53,366 nt of DNA from Lingula anatina (GCF_001039355.2 NW_019775413.1:1558745-1612110), one strand, 5' to 3'. Counted from the first letter of the stretch, positions 25,367-38,603 are shown. Made by a program: numbers and translations. The notes: a model not told the origin generated them from the letters alone.

Positions 25367-26623
25367 TTATTGTCCTTTATTTTCACGAATTTGCTGTGAA
25401 ATGAGCATGGCCACATCTGCAAGCTCAGCATCCTCTTCCAGACTGCTGATTATTTCGTTGCAAGGCGCTCTTTCATTTTCTGTTAGCATTTGATTTCTAC
25501 TTGCAACTTCTTCAATTATCTGCTCTGTAATTACAAATCAAAATAAATAAAAAGATAATAAAAAATATTTTATTTACAATTAGGAAACACTGATCAAATG
25601 TCCTTTCTTTTGAAATAATGGGAAATCTGACGTTATCACAAATTTTGTATGTAATAAGAATATCTGCTTACCTTTAAATAAACAAAGAAAATATTTAAAT
25701 AGTCTAGGTTGGTCTGTCCAGTTTTTAAGGACTTTGGCAACTTGCCTTTTTTCCATTTGAAGGTGGTATTCACTGACAATAAGCCTTGGTTAAAGCTTGT
25801 ATTAATGTCATCAGGAAAGAGCAAGGCTGAAAATGTAAAAAAAAAGCCAAAATTACTTCACATATATTATACATATACAGGGAAATTTCTTTTTTTTAAC
25901 TTAAAAATGACTGTTCCTTCAATGCTTGTACCAATCAGAATGATCCACATATGGTTTAAATGACATAATTGCTATACACTAATAGTATGAATATAATGCA
26001 AATTAAATATATAATGGATCTTGAAAGTAATTATTTATATTTCATTTTACAATGTTAAAACAATCAACACCTTTCTCATCTTTATTATTTCCCAGCCTTT
26101 TATTACAATTTTTAAGGTCTACAAGAAGAGCCAATTTCATATACTCTCTCTTTCGTTGTTGTGTCTTCAGTTTGAACATTGGGATGCAATTCTTCCTAGA
26201 ATTTGCGTTTACCATATTTGACCACCTGAAAGTGAATAAAGTAATCAGTATAATACAATAAGCATTATAATTCATAGTAATTATAATAAATCCTACAATT
26301 TTCTTTGTTATCTGTGAAGGGGGTTAAAATGTAAATTTTAAACGTATGCTTCGCGATTTGATAAAAATTGTTTTTAAAATCATAAATCTAAATCCTGACT
26401 AGCACGAAAATTCATGCACTGCCTGTACATATCAGAATCGTCAACAGGTGTGCCAACGCAAGAGTTTTCGAACTAAATCCTGACATGAGTTGAAAAGTTA
26501 TAAATTTATTATAAATGATTGTCATAATTTACAATTTATATGGAATATAACGGTAACCTATGTTGCTTACATTCCTGAAATAAGGCATCCCTTTTCTTGC
26601 CTTTTATATTGTTGAATATCCAT
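25367..26623 (-). CDS. Unidentified small protein, four exons
   Basis: Exons from the right: 26571-26623, 26071-26225, 25672-25826, 25367-25522, joined in phase to 172 residues ending ISQQIRENKGQ. The start MDIQQYKRQEKG has an in-frame stop just upstream. The middle is Lys-rich (KLKTQQRKREYMKLALLVD); the last exon is acidic and probably helical (IISSLEEDAELADVAMLIS). No signal peptide, membrane segment or motif that I know was seen. The donor of exon 2 (AAAG|GTGTTG) is weak, and the last exon uses the second AG of ACAGAG; using the first would stop at once. Four consistent phases in a row and a clean terminal stop argue that it is real. It shares a 401-base upstream region with the J-domain gene on the other strand. 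Function unknown. Confidence 0.62.
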
Positions 26624-27024
26624 CCTTTAAGGAACACAGAAGGAATGGTAAATCAGCCCTAAGAGTGTCGTGTCGTCTGCTAACTTGTGAAGTTGTATGT
26701 GGTCTTCTATATATTCATATGTATCTTAAAATGCAGCACAAATTAAAAAATATTATAAAAAAGACACCTGATTTTCTTTTTTAACCTTATAAAAACACTT
26801 GAGATTAAAAACAGAAATAGAAAACGACTTTGAGAAGCACCTGCACACAAAAACTACACAACAAGCGAATTATCGAAATTTCACGCGTGTTTGACTGTTG
26901 CCGCCTGTTCTTCTTGTCACGTGACCTTATTCGAGATGAAATCAAATATGGCGGACTGCACATTGGCAGTACAAATTGAGTAAACTACTGTTATTTTTGT
27001 GGATTTACGGTTGAATATCTAATC
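26624..27024. promoter_or_regulatory. Probable bidirectional promoter
   Basis: This 401-base gap separates the start codons of two divergent genes. It contains GTCACGTGAC at 26916-26925 (E-box, USF/TFE type) and AATATGGCGG at 26945-26954, which resembles the YY1 site often found at transcription starts of housekeeping genes. It is locally richer in GC than the surroundings. The assignment is inference from position and motifs. Confidence 0.5.
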
Positions 27025-30000
27025 ATGAGGCTCACAAAAGCAACAGCTTTTGAAATTCTTGAGTTACCCGTGGGTAAGTATATCGGACAGATATTTTCAA
27101 AAACTTATCAGAATTATTTGGCGAGAGTTCAAAACACTTAGGTTTGTAGTTTGTACTACTATAATTCAGTAAACTATTTATCGTTGTTTGCTGGTTGACA
27201 ATGAGATGCCTGTTACCGGACTAAATATTTTATGGAATCTCATTGTAAATTCACGCTGATATTTGAGTCTCCATGATTTTGGCCAAAGGATAAATTACTG
27301 TTATCACTGAGTAGAGACAGAGTTATACATGGATTTTCTGAATTTTCTGTATTTTTTTGGTTAGGTTTTAAGGGAGATGGGGGTTGCAGTGATTTTCGTT
27401 TTCTGGGTTGAATATATAGCTTTTCCATTCTATATGAAAAAAATAACCTGTTAAAATGCTATTAATTACTACTACCAGTCCAAATATTTTTGTTTTTAAA
27501 TGTAAAATGGAAGCAGGACATTTTTGGCTGTTTTTATGTTTTATGTAAAAAGTTAAATTTAAGTGTGTAAAAAAACAAAGTAGTTGAAATGAATATCTTA
27601 ATATCAATTACTGTGTAAGTGCAGTATTATGTATTTAGTAAGTAACTTAATGATAATTTTAGGTTTGATTACTGAGGTTAGTTATGGGTTGTATGAAGTG
27701 GTGCCAGCCTCAAACCCTACATGCATTGTGTTTGACTTCAAATTTTGCTGTTTTCTGTTATTTTTGTGATTGGTATATTAAAACTAATGAAAAAAGGAAT
27801 AAACATCATTACCACAACCTAATTTTTTTTAGTAGTTTTATGGAAAATAATATGGAAAATAACCCATTGCCTCTTCAGGGCCTGTTCTGCTATTACTAAT
27901 TCTAATGTGTGTTGGTGATATGTTATATACTATCATAGACATTGGCTGAGGTTGGTAATAATGTTTAGAAGACCATAGTAAAGCAATATTGACAGAGATG
28001 TAGCTGAGGTAGTACCACTTTTTGAGGTCTATAAAACATCATATTGACGTAAAGAGGAAGTCTGCTATTGTTTTATCGTAAGTTACTACTTGTCAAAATA
28101 TGTGTCCTCCAAGATTAAGTCAAAACTTGCAAAATTGCTGTCATCTGTTGTCTGTCTTGATTGATAATCTTCCTTTTATCTAATTTGTCATAAACCTGAC
28201 AATGATCTCATCAGTCAATATTCTATTTTATCTGACCTCAAATTCACATAAATTGAAATGCTAGGTTGTGTTTTGAACTGTACAAAACTAATGAACTTAT
28301 CTGAACCATTTTCCATTCAATTATATTATTTGTTCTTGTCTTGATATACTTAGGTGCAGATGAAGATTCTGTGCTAACCAGTTACAAAAGGCTTGCTCTG
28401 AAGTGGCACCCAGATAAACATCAAAATTCCGACAAATCAGTCCAAGTAAGAGAGTGCAATCAAATTGGTTTTTAGATGGTGAAGACATCAAAATATTGTT
28501 TAATTATAAATTTTTTTGAAAATGGTGCTCATATTTATGCAAAGTATGTTTAAAATAAAAGCTCATTTGTAACATACCTATTAGTAAATTAACTTTTAGT
28601 GTTTTAAGCACTGCCATATAACTCTTACTAGTAGTTTTAAATATCTTGAATAAGAAATGGATTGTAAATTAAAGCATTATTTCACTTGACTTTGTTTCCT
28701 TTTAAAAGAGTAAGTGGTTTCATTGAGTTGTTGAAGTTTTTAAGATTAATGGAATGGATCTGACATAAATGGAGGTATTTTGTAGCCTAATTTGATTTTT
28801 TTCAATTCTGCATTATTATGGGAAAGAGGCTAGTTTTAAGCAATTACTGTGTATGAGATTGCTCTTTGTTACCAGTCAATAACATGGCAAACATTTCTTT
28901 TTACCTACAGAAATTTAATGCCATAAGTGCTGCATTTAAGAGATTAACAGTACCAAACAGCTCTGATAAAACAGACTTTGATCTTTCGTTGGTAAGTACT
29001 ACATGACCATTATTTTAAGTAATAGTCAATTTGTTTACAACTGTCACAAAAAAATTGTTAAAAGCTTAAGTGGTGTTACATGAATAAGACTTGTTGCAAA
29101 CATGGTGCCTAGTACATATATCTCTGTTTTTTAATAAAAATTGTTGGATTTGAATGTGTAAGTTTTTTCAGAACTATTGTGGCATAGATGGATATATCTT
29201 TTACTGTATTGCACAGAGTGAGATTGCTTTGAAGAAAAAAAGTGATCTCCGTTTTTTTTATTTAAAAAAATTGTCAACAATGTCAGATTTGACCACGTAA
29301 GATTTTTAAGAACTATTGTGGGCATAGATAGATATATCTTTTACTGTATTGCACAGAGTGAGATTGCTTTGAAGAAAAGTGATTCTTGTTTTTGAATTTA
29401 TTATTTTGTGATTATGATATATGAAAGTAAAGGGAAGCCTGAACATAGGATTTAAGATCCACTCTTGAAATTTTCAGGTCAGTTGAATGCTAGAATAAAT
29501 CTGTTTTTCATTTCTCTTGCAGCCTGACATGTTTGAGCTGTTTCAAAAAATATTCTTTGCGAGAACTACCAGTAAGTGTAACCTTTATACTCTTATGATT
29601 TCTCGTGTTTGTTTTGGAAGATATTGTAGAACTGTTACATGATATCTGGTGCATGAATATAAGCTGTTGCAAAAAAAAAAAGAAAGAAAAAACAACAACA
29701 ACACAACCTCTCTTCCAAATTCCCCTGTCTCCATGCCATTTTAAGATTTAATGACTTGAATCCCTTTATTATTTTCAGGTTATAATGGATACAATACCAG
29801 TGATGATGAGTATGATTATGATGATGAAAGTGATTTAGAAGATGATGTTGATTATTTGAGCTTGTTTGCAGATAAAGTAAAAACAAAACACGATTTAAGA
29901 AAACAAAAGATAGGTTAGTGGATTTTATCCTCGTTTGAATAATTAATTTATTATTACTTAATATTATTATTTATTATTAATATATTTATTGTTTATTTAT

Positions 30001-33000
30001 TTTGTTGCTGTTATGAGAGGTCCTAATGGGTCTTTTTCTTTTATTATGATGGTTAGATGAGATGTAATAATTTTATGGACAAATGCACTCAATGAAATCA
30101 AATCCCAGTCAATTAAGCCAGGAAACTGACTAGTTTTTTGTGAAACTGGGGCTTGGTCTACCTTAGGAAATATGGGGATTGGTTTTCGAAGGAGAACTTA
30201 GTGAGACCTTACTTGCCAGTAACAAGTTAAAATATTTAAGATGACAAACAGCTACAGAAAAAGTTTTTGAAGTATAGAATTCAATCCTTCAGAACCCATA
30301 CTTTCTTCTATTACAGATACAGGACAGACATGGAAAAAAGTTTCACCAGAGGTACGTTTTGTCTGCTGGCAAGTAAACCCTGTTACAAAAAGTTGCAAAA
30401 ATACAGACATTGAAAAGTTCAGTAGTCTTGAACATTCACCAAAATTAAATATATATATATATATATATATATTAAGATGATAATTGCTTGGAGTCTCAGT
30501 TTTTATAACATGAAAGTTTTTTGGATTTATTTGCCTATTTGGGTGTTGTATTTCTGCCCCCAAGACCCTTCACGTAGAACTGACAAGGTTAACTTTTATC
30601 TGTGACTTTAACATAAGTAAACCAAATTACACCTAGAATAGTAGAAAGAGGTAGAGATTTTCTTTGGTATATTGGATATCATCTCTTTTGGTATCAGTTT
30701 ATTTATTTGTGTATCAGGAAGCAGAAAAGAATGCAGAAGAACTGATAACAGAAGAAGAAAAAGAAAAGAGGAAAGCAGAGAAAAGGAGAGCAAAGAAAAA
30801 GGTATTGCAAAACTCTTAACCACTCACTTCCATCATTTAATGTTAATGTAATTATGGATTGGCTTATATTGAGGATTTCTAGATGCGCTGAATAAAATTA
30901 TAAGAGTTAATGTTGTGATATACTGAGAATAGAAGTAATCCATTCCTTTTATGTTGAACAGAGGCAAAGAGAGCGGAAAAGAATAGAAAAACAGGTCCAA
31001 GAACAGCAGGAAAAGGTAAATGAAAAGTTCATAAATACATATATATATATATAGAGAGAGTTATCATGATTATTTAAGTGCAGTGCTGGAGTAATATTGA
31101 CATTTGAAGTCCTTTATAAGTTTTTATTTTATTCAGATCTTTGCTTAACTTGCTGTAGCTAAACAAATTTTAAAAAGGTAGTTAAGTGAATCAGAGTTTT
31201 GTCTGCAGACATCACGTCTGTTGAATGAAATCAGGCATGTCTTTATATGGTCATTATTATGTGGGTTTTTCACAAGATTTCATTTGTTTAAAGGAAGAAG
31301 AAGAAGCCAAGAAAAAGTCTTCCAAACAGAAATCAGATGAGAGCCATCAGGATGAAAAACAAGAAAAACAAAAGCCTAATGGCAGAAAAATAGATAAACA
31401 GGACTCAGATTCTGAAGAGGTATTTTTTCACTCTCTGAGGACTTCTCTGTTAGCAGAATTTAGGTTGAATGTTTATCTAAATGAAATTTTGTTTAGTCAT
31501 TGAATGTGTTGTTTTAAAGTTGCAATTTGTTGGGAGCTGAACAAATAAATTGCAAAAGACTTAATTGGGTGGTTCTTTATTAAGAAATGCCAGCATTTAT
31601 GTGTGGGTTTTAACAAAGTTGATAAATAGATGCACAGTAGTTTTGTAACAAAGCTATAAGTGAATGACCTAAATTCTTATAATTACATTTCACTAGGAAT
31701 TTGACCCTAGTTCAGCATTTTTCACAAAAGTTGTCAGTAAGAAAAAGAAGGGAGGCATTGATAATTTTACAACACAATCAAAGAAGGAAACAAAGAAAGA
31801 TCCAAAAAATCCAGAATATAGGAAGAATCAGGAAGATGAAGAGGTGAGCTAAATGTTTGAGAATCCCTTTAGTTTCCTTATACTTTTATTGCTTAAATCG
31901 GAAAGTATCCTAACCAGAATTTTCCTGTAAGTTCAATTTTTCTTTGCAGAAAAGCAATTTTCACTCTTCTAAATCAGTGCTCTACCTGTCCGTGCACACG
32001 AATTTGATATTTTATGGATTTTCAAATTTTAATCAAAAATAATGAAAATATAAATGACGACCAGTCATTTATTCCACCATGTGCTCCTGTACTCAAAGAG
32101 AAATATCGACCCTGGGAGTTTAAATTGAGGGATTTTATCACTTTAAGTTATGAATTGGGAAAGATGAGTAGCTTTTCAGGATATGTAGACATAAAACATA
32201 TAACCTTGGAACATTTTCAGACATGGATATTAATTCTCTAACTTATTCCCTGTCAAACTGTTTGATTACAGTCTGTTCAAAGCCTTCCCCCGTAACATGG
32301 CAGAGTAACATTCCCATAGTTTTATGTTACGCATGTAAGGCAGAATGCAAAGAATACATATACCAGTTATGTTTACTGTTATGATTAATTTTGCAGGCAG
32401 AAGAGCTGGACCCTATCGTTTTACGTAGTCGGCAGCTTGCTAGTAAGTTTTCATATTTGATTGTATTGTTACTAATGTGTTATACAAGTTAACTTTATTT
32501 TATGCTGTTGTACAATGCAGTGATAGGTTTGGTAAGCAACTCTGTTGACACAAGTTTTTAGTGTCATTGAAGCCTCAATAAAACAAAGTTATGGACAGAA
32601 ATATTTGTAAATTAGAAGATATTCAATTTACAATAGGTCACTGTGAATTTTGAAATTCCTTGAACTGTATTGTTTGTTTTCAGTCAGGGGAAATGAAATG
32701 GCCAACTTGGGTCACTACAATGCTGCCATAGATCTTTTCACAGAGGCCATAAAATTAGATTCCAGAGATTTTAGGTAAGTTTCTCTGACATTCCTACAGA
32801 GGTGAAAATGTATCTGATGCATATTTTCATGTTGAGGTGCCTATAGCTGTTGTCATTGCTTACATAAAAAGGTATATTAGCAGAAGGGAAGTCATTACAA
32901 AATCTCCCTAGGTTATAAACATTAACTTCAATATCTTTCATTCTCTCAAATTACTGTCTCAATATGTATAAATTTACTTACTTGCTGTTGAAAATCAAGA

Positions 33001-36000
33001 TGAACAAAGTTTTATTAGTCTTCTCATAATAAGGATGAATTTTTATCAATTTGATATATTTTAAAAACAAGATGTTTTTAGTAAATATTACAAAACATTG
33101 AAATAAGAAAAGATTATACTTTATTTTTATTGTTTTACAGGTTTTTTGGCAACAGATCTTACTGTTTTGATAGGCTACAACAATATGAAAAGTAAGTTAA
33201 TAGCTTGATACAATTACTTAATGTTTTTCTTTGAAAAAAAAAATATATATATATTCTCTAATTATATCTTTTGCTCAGCTTATGTGTATATTTTTTTTAC
33301 TTGCACAAATAACAAATGAATGAAGTGTAACATATCATTAGTGGTTATCCAGATTATTATCACTGATTGTGAATCGAGTTTTTGTGTTTAAATTTATTAT
33401 CCAGAGCTTTAAGAGATGCAGATAAAGCAATACATTTAGCCATAGATTGGGCAAAAGGATTCTTTAGAAAAGGGAGAGCTTTAGCTGGTCTAAAAGTAAG
33501 TGAATTTATTTTGGAAATACTTACTTAATCTGCATACCTACCACTGTCTAAATCTAAGTAAATTAATTTTTCTGAAAATATGTTACTTGTACCATTTCGA
33601 GTGTATTAAGATCTGGAGAAGAGAAAACATTTAAAAGTTGTATAGCATAGAATGATAAACTTATAGTATAAAATGAAACAAAGTAAATTTCTCATTTCCT
33701 TAGCTTTATGCTGATGCAGAACAGGCTTTTATGCAAGTTTTAAAACTAGACAGGCATTGTGAAGATGCCATGCAAGAACTGTTACGAGTTCGGACATACC
33801 AGCTGACGGTAAGATTTTCCCCCATTGCTATGACAATGCTATTCTAAATTGCCTTGATTGTTCCATTTAAGACTATTGAACATGAAAAAAAAAGTCATAC
33901 AGCAACAGAATATTGCTTATGAAAGATGATTTGATGTGTTTTCAATAGGAAATGGGGTTTTCGCGCCAACAGGCTGAGAACGCCATCAGGCAGCATGGCA
34001 CAGTCCAAGCAGCATTGGATTCCTTGTTAGCAGGAGTCGGAAAAGCAGCAGGTAAGTTTACTTGTGTTGCAAAACAAAATGATATATCCATATGAAAACA
34101 AATGGAATTTAATGTTATGAAAGATTTTGAAAAAAAGTAAATTATGTGTAGTGCTCCTATTCACAAAGGATTGAAGGATCTTGTTAGGCCTGTTATAGTG
34201 GACTGCTTGATTGTACAATTTCAAACAGTGGAACAACTCCTCTTTTATTGAATATAAGTCCATTGTTAAAATGTTATTTTCAGTCCCTGAAACCACATTA
34301 GAAGGAGAAGTGTATGTTTCTGATGAAGATGATTACAACATCCATGTCCAGCCAGCTCCTGCTAGGGTGCCACCCGTCATACTCAAAAATAATATACAAC
34401 CACAAATAGGATCTGATGTGAAAATGGAGTAAGTGTTGAGAAGAAACTGAACACTTAATTTAAACTTGATATGTATTTGAAAGCAATTGTAAAATAGTCT
34501 GTATTATCTGTAATTTGTTTTTAGTTGCAGAAATCATGAAACATGAAATGTTGTAGTAGTAAATAAATAAATGAATAAATAAATAAATATGACTTTTTGT
34601 ATGAATTTCAGTCCCTGCAACCCAGAAGGTCTAACAGCACTTTGGGTAGGAAATGTACTGCCAGAAGTCACTGAAAAGAAGCTAACCCAGCTGTTTTCTA
34701 AGTGAGTATGATCTCTCAGGCAGAATAGAAACAATCAAGTACTATGGTAGGGTTGCTAAAACCCTGTGATTAATAGTATAACAATTACAGCAAATCAGAT
34801 AAATCTGTTGTCAGTGTGATTCAGCAATGATTATAAATAAAACGTCACCCTGTTGTTTCCCCCAATGCTTTCAGATTTGGTACCATTACAAATATGCGAA
34901 TGTTGCCTGGAAAGTACTGCGCCTTTATCAACTTTAAAACCCCTGTGATGGCCAGCAAGGCAATGAATGGGATGCAGGTCAGAAAAAAATTACCTGGAAG
35001 GGGTTTGTGCCATGACACAGTGAAATGAAAGCTTCATCATTACCTTTTATTGCCTCTCCTTGCATCAATTTCTACAAAGCTGAAAAAATTGACAGCTTTA
35101 CTGCTTGTCTTTATATGCGCTCTCTTTGTGCTTCCGCTGATGAGAGTCCCAGTGGGAATTATCTCATGTCTTTTTACTAGCTTGTGTGCAGCTTTAAAAA
35201 ACCTTGCTTTTACCTTGTGTCTGCCTCTTTCATTGTCACTGTGTCATTATACAAACCACCTTAGGAGGAAAAAGTATTGGACGGGACTATGATATGGAAT
35301 GCTTATATTTTAATGGCTAATTTTAAGTTACATTTTGAATTTCAGGTATGGTTCTGTTGCCAGTGTCCGTCTCTTGCCTGAAAAATATTGTGCTTTTGTG
35401 AACTTCAAAAATAAAGAGTCTGCAGGCAAAGCAATGCACGGCCTTCAGGTCAGCCAGCAAATGCTGCAAGACTGATTAATGTTCTTTTAATTGATTTACA
35501 TGATATGATACTTTTTGTGTAATTTTAAGACTAATTTGGAAATTATTGAATAGATGTTAAATGTTTTTTTACTTGCATTTTACATATATATTTCATCTTT
35601 GGCCCATCTTCTTAATATATATTTGTACATAATTTTTCATAAGGTCTAACCAATATGAAGGTGATACTAATCAGTATGGCTTTAGGTTTAAAAATTGAAA
35701 TTCTTGTTTTAAAGAACCTGACAACAAATTTCTGAACTTGGTTTATGAATATGAAAAAAATTGATGTTTGTCTAATTTTCATTACAAAGAGTTTAGTGCA
35801 CGATTTCTTTAAAGAAAAGTGGAATTTGGAATAAGGGAAATATATGTTTTCCTGTTCATTCTTATGTGAGAGTAAGAATAAACCAAGTTTTGAAAGTGAT
35901 CAATCTTAATAATATTGTTTGTTCAAAATAAAATGAAATATCCTTTTATTCTTTATTAAGGGCTTTGAATGTGCTGGTCAAAGGCTTCTGATTAAGTTTC

Positions 36001-36483
36001 CTGATAATCCCATCACCAATACAAACATACTGCTCAAGAAAAATGCATCAGGAGGAGGAGGAGGGATATCAAAGTAAGGATTAAAAAGATGGCTATGTCT
36101 CAAAACATAAGCAAAAGACTATTTTAAGTATCTGATTTTCAGTCACTGAAGATGATTTTGTAGAGATTTTTACATTCAGGCCATTTGTAGACAAAACTTC
36201 AGCAGTGCCTTTGTTTTCACATGTATTTTTAAGGCATCAGTAAGTGAAAGATAACTGAAAACTAAAAGATAGATAACTCTTTCATATTTTCCATAGATTC
36301 ACAATATCTTTTTGTTCATTTTTCAGACCTACCCTTGAGCAGCTTAAAACAACTGGTCCAGTGAATGGAGATGAGTGTTACTTCTGGCGTACAACTGGTT
36401 GTCACTATGGAAACAAGTGTCATTTTAAACACCTCCCAGAACATAGAGGGGTCGATAAAAAACCTTGGCAAAAAGTGAAATAA
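27025..36483 (+). CDS. TTC31: J-domain / TTC31-like TPR / UBA / RRM / CCCH-finger protein
   Basis: Exons: 27025-27073, 28354-28445, 28911-28991, 29523-29571, 29779-29913, 30317-30351, 30718-30801, 30962-31015, 31294-31419, 31697-31843, 32397-32442, 32684-32774, 33141-33191, 33405-33495, 33704-33808, 33949-34051, 34284-34428, 34612-34701, then 34875-34977 or 35346-35448, 35961-36073, 36327-36483. Result: 648 residues. Domains: J domain (1-~70, HPD at 35-37), acidic stretch, long Lys/Glu helix whose AEELITEEE..KRRAKKKRQRERKR matches vertebrate TTC31, TPRs (~300-412, FFGNRSYCFDRL), UBA-like (413-446, MGFSRQQAENAI), RRM (~500-570, RNP2 LWVGNV, RNP1 KYCAFINF or KYCAFVNF), CCCH finger (C614, C622, C628, H632). 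A co-chaperone that binds RNA is inferred. Vertebrate TTC31 as I know it lacks the J, RRM and CCCH parts. Confidence 0.88.
29135..29393. repeat. Diverged tandem duplication in an intron
   Basis: Two units of about 130 bases (29135-29265 and 29266-29393) in the third intron of the J-domain gene. They share a 50-base core, beginning GATATATCTTTTACTGTATT, almost unchanged. Confidence 0.85.
30453..30472. repeat. (AT)n microsatellite
   Basis: Uninterrupted AT run in an intron of the J-domain gene. Confidence 0.85.
34875..34977 (+). other. RRM exon 19a, mutually exclusive with 19b
   Basis: Encodes the RNP1 half of the RRM (FGTITNMRMLPGKYCAFINF, then KTPVMASKAMNGMQ). It is 103 bases long, enters in phase 2 and exits in phase 0. 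The donor is GTCAGA. It aligns with exon 19b over its full length without gaps. Confidence 0.9.
35346..35448 (+). other. RRM exon 19b, mutually exclusive with 19a
   Basis: Encodes YGSVASVRLLPEKYCAFVNF, then KNKESAGKAMHGLQ. It is 103 bases long with the same phases as 19a; the donor is GTCAGC. Including both exons shifts the frame and reaches a TGA about a dozen codons into 19b; skipping both also breaks the frame. Exactly one can be used. Confidence 0.9.
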
Positions 36484-37993
36484 CAGTGAGGAATTCTTCT
36501 CAACATCACTGCCATATTAAACTCTTCATTTAAAAAAACATTTTAAAAAAGTTGTTGGTATGGATTGTTAGACGGTTTGTTGAAGGATACGTGGAGAGAT
36601 TTACAAATATGCAAATATGGACATGAGCTGCTGACATGCATTGTACTTCAACCAGAATAAGATCAGTTAGGGTGAACTGATTACACTTTTCTTGGAATTC
36701 ATTTGGCGTTGCTGCATTTACTTTAGTGAGGCTTGTCATGGTCTTAAGTTTATACCAAGTACAGGCTTAGATATTGCACAACTGATTTGGACATGTTTGG
36801 ACAGCTGTGCATAATATCAAGTTTTTTTTTTTTTTTTTACTCACCAAGAAAATATAAATAGTCAACTTCATATAGCCTACTGTAACTTGTGATTGCAGAA
36901 ACAAAATATGTTTGAAGCTATTATTAATGAATGAAAATAAAAAAAGACATTGAATACACATTATTATTTGTAGTGGAATATCTGACTTTCATGATAAATG
37001 TGGCAGCATGCACAGTTCGTTACACTCAGGTATTTGGTTTCAGAAGTTTTACCGACGGAGTATGATCACAGTATTAAAGCAGCTTTTTTTTCATTCCCAT
37101 TTGAAAGAAGGATTGTAAGAATTATGTCAAGTACAAGGGAAAGCTAGATGGATATTTTTAGAAAATGGTGAAAGTTCTTTGCCAAAATATTCTTTTTAAC
37201 TGAAACACGAGTATTTAAAAAAACTGTCTTGCAGAAACTCTGATTATGTTTTCAATGCATGTGCAGAGGTCTTCATTTTAGAAAAGTACTGATGAAGATT
37301 AATAAACATGTTTTAGAACATCTTCGTGGATTCTTTTTTTGGATAATTTGTTGTCCTCTAAAAAAACATCCAATATACAACTCCCCCCCCCCCTTCATGT
37401 ACTAGCTATTGAAGAGTGAATTATGGTAGTGTTTGTGTGACTTCTGATGATTTTGACCTTGAAAGCAAGCACATTTTTAGAAAAATGCTTCATCTCCCTT
37501 GTTGATACACACATTTTCAATGTTTTATGTTAATAAGTTTCAGTTACAAAAACTGATTTTCGTAGGTTTTTTAAAAAATCAAAATGGGTGCAGCTGAATA
37601 TAAAGTAACAGATTATACCAAAATACATACACTGTACAAGAATGACTGAGGAATGACACGTGCCAGAACTGGCGCAGGGGAATTTGTATTATCTGCAAAA
37701 GTGACCCATGTGATACAAGAATTGGGAAATTGTTGTCAGCTTATTGACCGGTTACATTGATATCTAAAGGTTATACGGCACTTCCGACCTTCCTTGTTTA
37801 GCAAGTTTGAATCAAGAAGATTTGCATATAAGAGAAAAATGAGTTTATTTTTCAATTTTGGACCATTTGAAAATTTTGAAATAAATTTTAGAAATAAATT
37901 TGTTCATTTACCTTTAATTTGATGTGTTATTTTTCATATCAGAGTGAAATTTTACTGCCTGGGGCGAGTTTTACATACCCTCTGCTGCATTTT

Positions 37994-38603
37994 AGTGCTT
38001 ATTTTGGCTGACTTGCGGCAGCACCTTACGGGTCATGTCATGTCACTGGCAAGCTATGCCATTAATGTACCCTGATTTTTTAATATTGTTTAGGCCTTGA
38101 GTAGAAGTATTTAAACCTGAAGTGTTGTGTTTGTTGATGCATGGGAAATATTTTTAAGAGGATTAAACGTTACAATGGAAGTTAATGGGATTTTTAATAG
38201 TGGTTTGTAACCTAAACGGAGTCACTGGTCTCGGATTAGTACTGTCATGCCACCCACTGCCCAAGCGTCACCTATGACGTGAGACTTAGTGCTTATTTTG
38301 GCTGACTGGCGGCAGCACCTTACGGGTCATGTCATGTCACTGGCAAGCTATGCCATTAATGTACCCTGATTTTTTAATATTGTTTAGGCCTTGAGTAGAA
38401 GTATTTAAACCTGAAGTGTTGTGTTTGTTGATGCATGGGAAATATTTTTAAGAGAATTAAACGTTACAATGGAAGTTAATGGGATTTTTAATAGTGGTTT
38501 GTAACCTAAACCATAGAAGTTCCTTGCCTAAACGGAGTCACTGGTCTCGGATTAGTACTGTCATGCCACCCACTGCCCAAGCGCCACCTATGACGTGAGA
38601 CTG
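37994..38603. repeat. Tandem duplication upstream of KIF11
   Basis: Unit one runs 37994-38287 and unit two 38288-38603. They are nearly identical, starting AGTGCTTATTTTGGCTGAC and ending CACCTATGACGTGAGACT. Unit two contains 22 extra bases (CATAGAAGTTCCTTGCCTAAAC) flanked by a CCTAAAC repeat, so unit one probably lost them by slippage. Each unit carries one TGACGTGA element (about 38275 and 38591). Confidence 0.93.

Noticed and set aside
30608-30823. Minus-strand Leu/Ser-rich open frame
   Set aside because: It is the reverse complement of the Lys/Glu-rich exon 30718-30801 of the J-domain gene.
35050-35292. 80-codon hydrophobic open frame between the two RRM exons
   Set aside because: Entirely intronic, no acceptor or donor in phase, Leu/Ser-rich low-complexity sequence.
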